Assembly (NCBI GenBank): GCA_036273515.1
Contig: DASUHM010000006.1
Span: forward strand, 1 to 32,667
Direction: 5' to 3'
Source: Gaiellales bacterium
Lineage (GTDB): Bacteria; Actinomycetota; Thermoleophilia; Gaiellales; JAICJC01
DNA length: 32,667 nucleotides
Shown: positions 30,853 to 32,667 of the stretch, one piece after another
Layout: the number at the start of each line of letters is the position of its first letter
How positions within the stretch are numbered: position 1 is the stretch's first letter
Program-made: the position numbers and the translations under genes
The notes under the pieces: generated by a model
Database searches by the model: none
What the model was told of the DNA's origin: nothing
The model's input: only the letters and a program-made list of their open reading frames with translations

Positions 30853-32025
30853 ATGAGCCGGCCGATCTCGCGCAAGCATCTCCTGCGTCTGGCTGGAGCG
30901 GCGGGTGGAGGCCTTGCGCTGGGCGCGGCCGGGTACACCCGTCTCGACGGCGGATCATCGGCAAGTGCCGAGTCCGATGTCGAGCCGTTCCACGGGACGT
31001 ACCAGGCAGGCATCGTGACGCCGCAGCCGAAGTACCTCCAGTTCGGCTCGCTCGACGTGACGGCGACCGGCAAGGCCGGCCTGCGCGACCTGATGCGGTC
31101 GCTGACGGCGACGGCCGCCGACCTGACCGCCGGGAAGTCCGGCAGCGAGGCGTTCGATCCGGCGCGGCTCACGATCACCTTCGGCCTCGGGGCAAGCGTG
31201 TTCGACGCTCGCTTCGGCATCGCCGCACGCCGCCCGCCGGCGTTGGTGGACATGCCCGGCTTCCCGCACGACCGGCTGGAGCCGGACCTGACCGGCGGCG
31301 ACATCGGCGTCCAGTGCACCGCGACGAGCCACGAGGTGGTCGACCGGGCGCTGCACGCGGTCGTGGCCGCCGCCGACGGCGCGGCCACGCTGCGCTGGTC
31401 GCAGTATGGCTTCGTGCGCGACCCGTTTCCCGGCGAGAAGGGCGAGACGCCCCGGAACATCGTCGGCTTCAAGGACGGGACCAACAACCTCAAGGTCGAT
31501 GACACGGCCAAGATGCGCTCGAACGTCTGGGTGAACGCGGGCGACGGGCCGGGCTGGATGACGAACGGCACCTACATGGTCACCCGCAAGCTGACGGTGT
31601 TCGTGTCCAACTTCCTGACCGAGCCGCTCGACGTCCAGCAGTACGCGTTCGGCCGTTACAAGGCCACCGGCGCCCCCTTCGGGCAGAAGCGCGAGTTCGC
31701 CCCGGTCAACGTGAGCAAGGAGCCGCCGGACTGCCACATCATGGTCGCGAATCCGCGCAAGCCGGGCAGCGAGGCCGAGCGCATCCTCCGCCGCAGCTAC
31801 ACGTTCACCGACGGCTACGACGCCCAGATCTCGAATCCGACCGGCGGGCTCTTCTTCATCGCCTTCAACCGCGACCCGCGGCGGCAGTTCATCCCGATCC
31901 AGCGGCGGCTCGCGACCCACGATCGGTTCATGGTCGAGTACCCGGTTCCGCGGGGCAGCGCCATGTACGCCGTCCCGCCGGGGACACGTCCGGACGGCTA
32001 CGTGGGCGAGTCGATCCTGGCGTGA
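30853..32025 (+). CDS. EfeB/DyP-type haem peroxidase, Tat-like exported
   Basis: A 390-residue dye-decolorizing peroxidase of the EfeB/YcdB branch. The GFKDGTNN motif (205-212) carries catalytic Asp208; CHIMVANPRKPG has the proximal haem ligand His295, and ILRRSYTFTDGYDAQISNPTGGLFFIAFNRDPRRQFIPIQ holds the distal Arg region and the EfeB-like tail. The N-terminus ISRKHLLRLAGAAGGGLALGAAG is a Tat-like signal with Arg-Lys in place of twin Arg. EfeB acts outside the membrane, linked to ferrous iron or haem handling; no EfeU or EfeO is present here. It is divergent from the CtaG operon. ATG at 30853. Confidence 0.88.
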   Translation: MSRPISRKHLLRLAGAAGGGLALGAAGYTRLDGGSSASAESDVEPFHGTYQAGIVTPQPKYLQFGSLDVTATGKAGLRDLMRSLTATAADLTAGKSGSEAFDPARLTITFGLGASVFDARFGIAARRPPALVDMPGFPHDRLEPDLTGGDIGVQCTATSHEVVDRALHAVVAAADGAATLRWSQYGFVRDPFPGEKGETPRNIVGFKDGTNNLKVDDTAKMRSNVWVNAGDGPGWMTNGTYMVTRKLTVFVSNFLTEPLDVQQYAFGRYKATGAPFGQKREFAPVNVSKEPPDCHIMVANPRKPGSEAERILRRSYTFTDGYDAQISNPTGGLFFIAFNRDPRRQFIPIQRRLATHDRFMVEYPVPRGSAMYAVPPGTRPDGYVGESILA

Positions 32026-32528
32026 CGGCGGCCTCGGTGCAGGTCGCGATCGCCGCCCTCGGCCCCGGCGACTGGGACGACGTCGCCCGCATCTACGCCG
32101 AGGGCATCGAGACGCGCCTGGCGACGTTCGAGACCGAGGTGCCGTCGTGGCAGGCGTGGGATCGCGCACACCTGCCGGAGCATCGCCTCATCGCCCGCGA
32201 GCACGGCCGCGGCGCCGGCTGGGCGGCGCTCGCGCCCGTCAGCTCGCGGTGCATCTACGCGGGGGTGGCCGAGGTGAGCGTGTACGTCGCCGCCAAGGCA
32301 CGCGGCCAGGGCGTCGGCACGGCGCTCCTCTCCGCCCTCGTCGCCTCGTCCGAGGCGGGCGGCGTCTGGACGCTCGAGGCCGGCATCCTGCCCGAGAACG
32401 AGGCCAGCGTGCGGATGCACGAGCGGTGCGGGTTCCGCGTCGTCGGCCGCCGCGAGCGGCTGGGCCGGATGGACGGCGAGTGGCGCGACGTCCTCCTGCT
32501 CGAGCGGCGCAGCCGGGTGGCCGGCTAG
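32022..32528 (+). CDS. PAT-like GNAT acetyltransferase
   Basis: A 168-residue GNAT acetyltransferase resembling the phosphinothricin N-acetyltransferase group: IYAEGIETRLATFETEVPSW, GWAALAPVSSRCIYAGVAEVSVYVAAKARGQGVGTALLSALV with the acetyl-CoA loop RGQGVG, and LPENEASVRMHERCGFRVVGRRERLGRMDGEWRDVLLLERR. PAT-family proteins acetylate phosphinothricin or, more often, methionine derivatives and other small amines. The GTG start overlaps the peroxidase stop by 4 bp, so translation is coupled. The natural substrate is uncertain. Confidence 0.87.
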   Translation: MTAASVQVAIAALGPGDWDDVARIYAEGIETRLATFETEVPSWQAWDRAHLPEHRLIAREHGRGAGWAALAPVSSRCIYAGVAEVSVYVAAKARGQGVGTALLSALVASSEAGGVWTLEAGILPENEASVRMHERCGFRVVGRRERLGRMDGEWRDVLLLERRSRVAG

Positions 32529-32558
32529 ATGGTTGATTCCGATTCCCGTGACGTCCAA

Positions 32559-32583
32559 GGTGCAAGCCCTGCGGGCTTGCACC
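32559..32583. repeat. Perfect 11-bp hairpin after the acetyltransferase gene
   Basis: GGTGCAAGCCC and GGGCTTGCACC flank a TGC loop, 30 bp past the stop at 32528. First of three hairpins; may terminate transcription. Confidence 0.65.
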
Positions 32584-32587
32584 GGTC

Positions 32588-32620
32588 GGAGGTGATCTGC
32601 GATCACGCAGGTCATCCTCC
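32588..32620. repeat. Second inverted repeat in the 3-prime tail
   Basis: A 14-nt arm beginning GGAGGTGATC pairs with a 15-nt arm ending TCATCCTCC, with one wobble and one bulge, around ATCA. An alternative stem GTGATC/GATCAC with a TGC loop is also possible. Confidence 0.55.
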
Positions 32621-32622
32621 GG

Positions 32623-32639
32623 GCTGCGAACCGCGCAGC
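32623..32639. repeat. Third inverted repeat in the 3-prime tail
   Basis: GCTGCG and CGCAGC form a 6-bp stem around AACCG. No gene is visible between here and the window end at 32667. Confidence 0.5.
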
Positions 32640-32667
32640 GCAAGGACGCAGGGAGCGGTCATAGTTG

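Noticed and set aside
1-32667. CRISPR array, tRNA, rRNA, IS element, phage gene or toxin-antitoxin pair
   Set aside because: No regularly spaced repeats, cloverleaf, transposase motif, phage structural gene or small toxin-antitoxin pair was seen on reading both strands.

Overview
The window is GC-rich, gene-dense DNA of actinobacterial type. GTG and TTG starts are common, neighbouring genes often overlap by 4-20 bp, and several genes have a TAnnnT-like box only 6-9 nt upstream of the start codon, as in leaderless transcripts. I would place it in Actinomycetota, perhaps a deep lineage such as Thermoleophilia, but no rRNA or marker gene confirms this. There is no tRNA, rRNA, CRISPR array, IS element or phage gene. 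Region 1 (about 1-14.6 kb) is an exopolysaccharide or cell-surface glycan locus. Its core is a minus-strand operon of seven genes (14299 down to 5398): a Wzz/BY-kinase co-polymerase, a polyprenyl-phosphate sugar-1-phosphate transferase, a Gfo/Idh/MocA sugar dehydrogenase, three GT4 glycosyltransferases, and a protein with a degenerate formyltransferase-like head and a GINT1-like beta-propeller. Around it lie a sugar aminotransferase and hexapeptide acyltransferase pair, another GT4 enzyme, a secreted GHL15-type putative glycoside hydrolase, a JmjC/cupin_8-like oxygenase candidate and the end of a CelD/BioF2-type acetyltransferase. The Gfo/Idh dehydrogenase, DegT aminotransferase and acyltransferase together look like a WbpB/WbpE/WbpD-type route to an N-acylated 3-amino sugar. 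A Wzx-like membrane protein that could flip the lipid-linked glycan sits about 12 kb away (26.6-28.0 kb). No Wzy polymerase is recognisable. Region 2 (14.6-18.6 kb) holds a minus-strand chain of CYTH-CHAD protein, SixA phosphatase and ChrA-type transporter, divergent from an orphan ParA-like ATPase. Region 3 (18.6-25.0 kb) has two secreted proteins (a phosphoesterase and a seven-repeat beta-propeller), a class III aminotransferase, a TrpB2-type enzyme and a PAS-PAS-GGDEF diguanylate cyclase that keeps its inhibitory site. Region 4 (25.1-28.1 kb) has a doubly frameshifted gene remnant, a histidine-phosphatase-family enzyme and the flippase. Region 5 (28.0-32.5 kb) has a cation/Ca2+ exchanger-like protein, an operon of a small membrane protein and two CtaG-family proteins, a divergent EfeB/DyP-type haem peroxidase, and a PAT-like acetyltransferase. 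The window ends in three successive hairpin-forming inverted repeats. Intergenic gaps are short (the longest is about 270 bp, before the EPS operon) and often carry strong GC-rich hairpins, probably serving as terminators.
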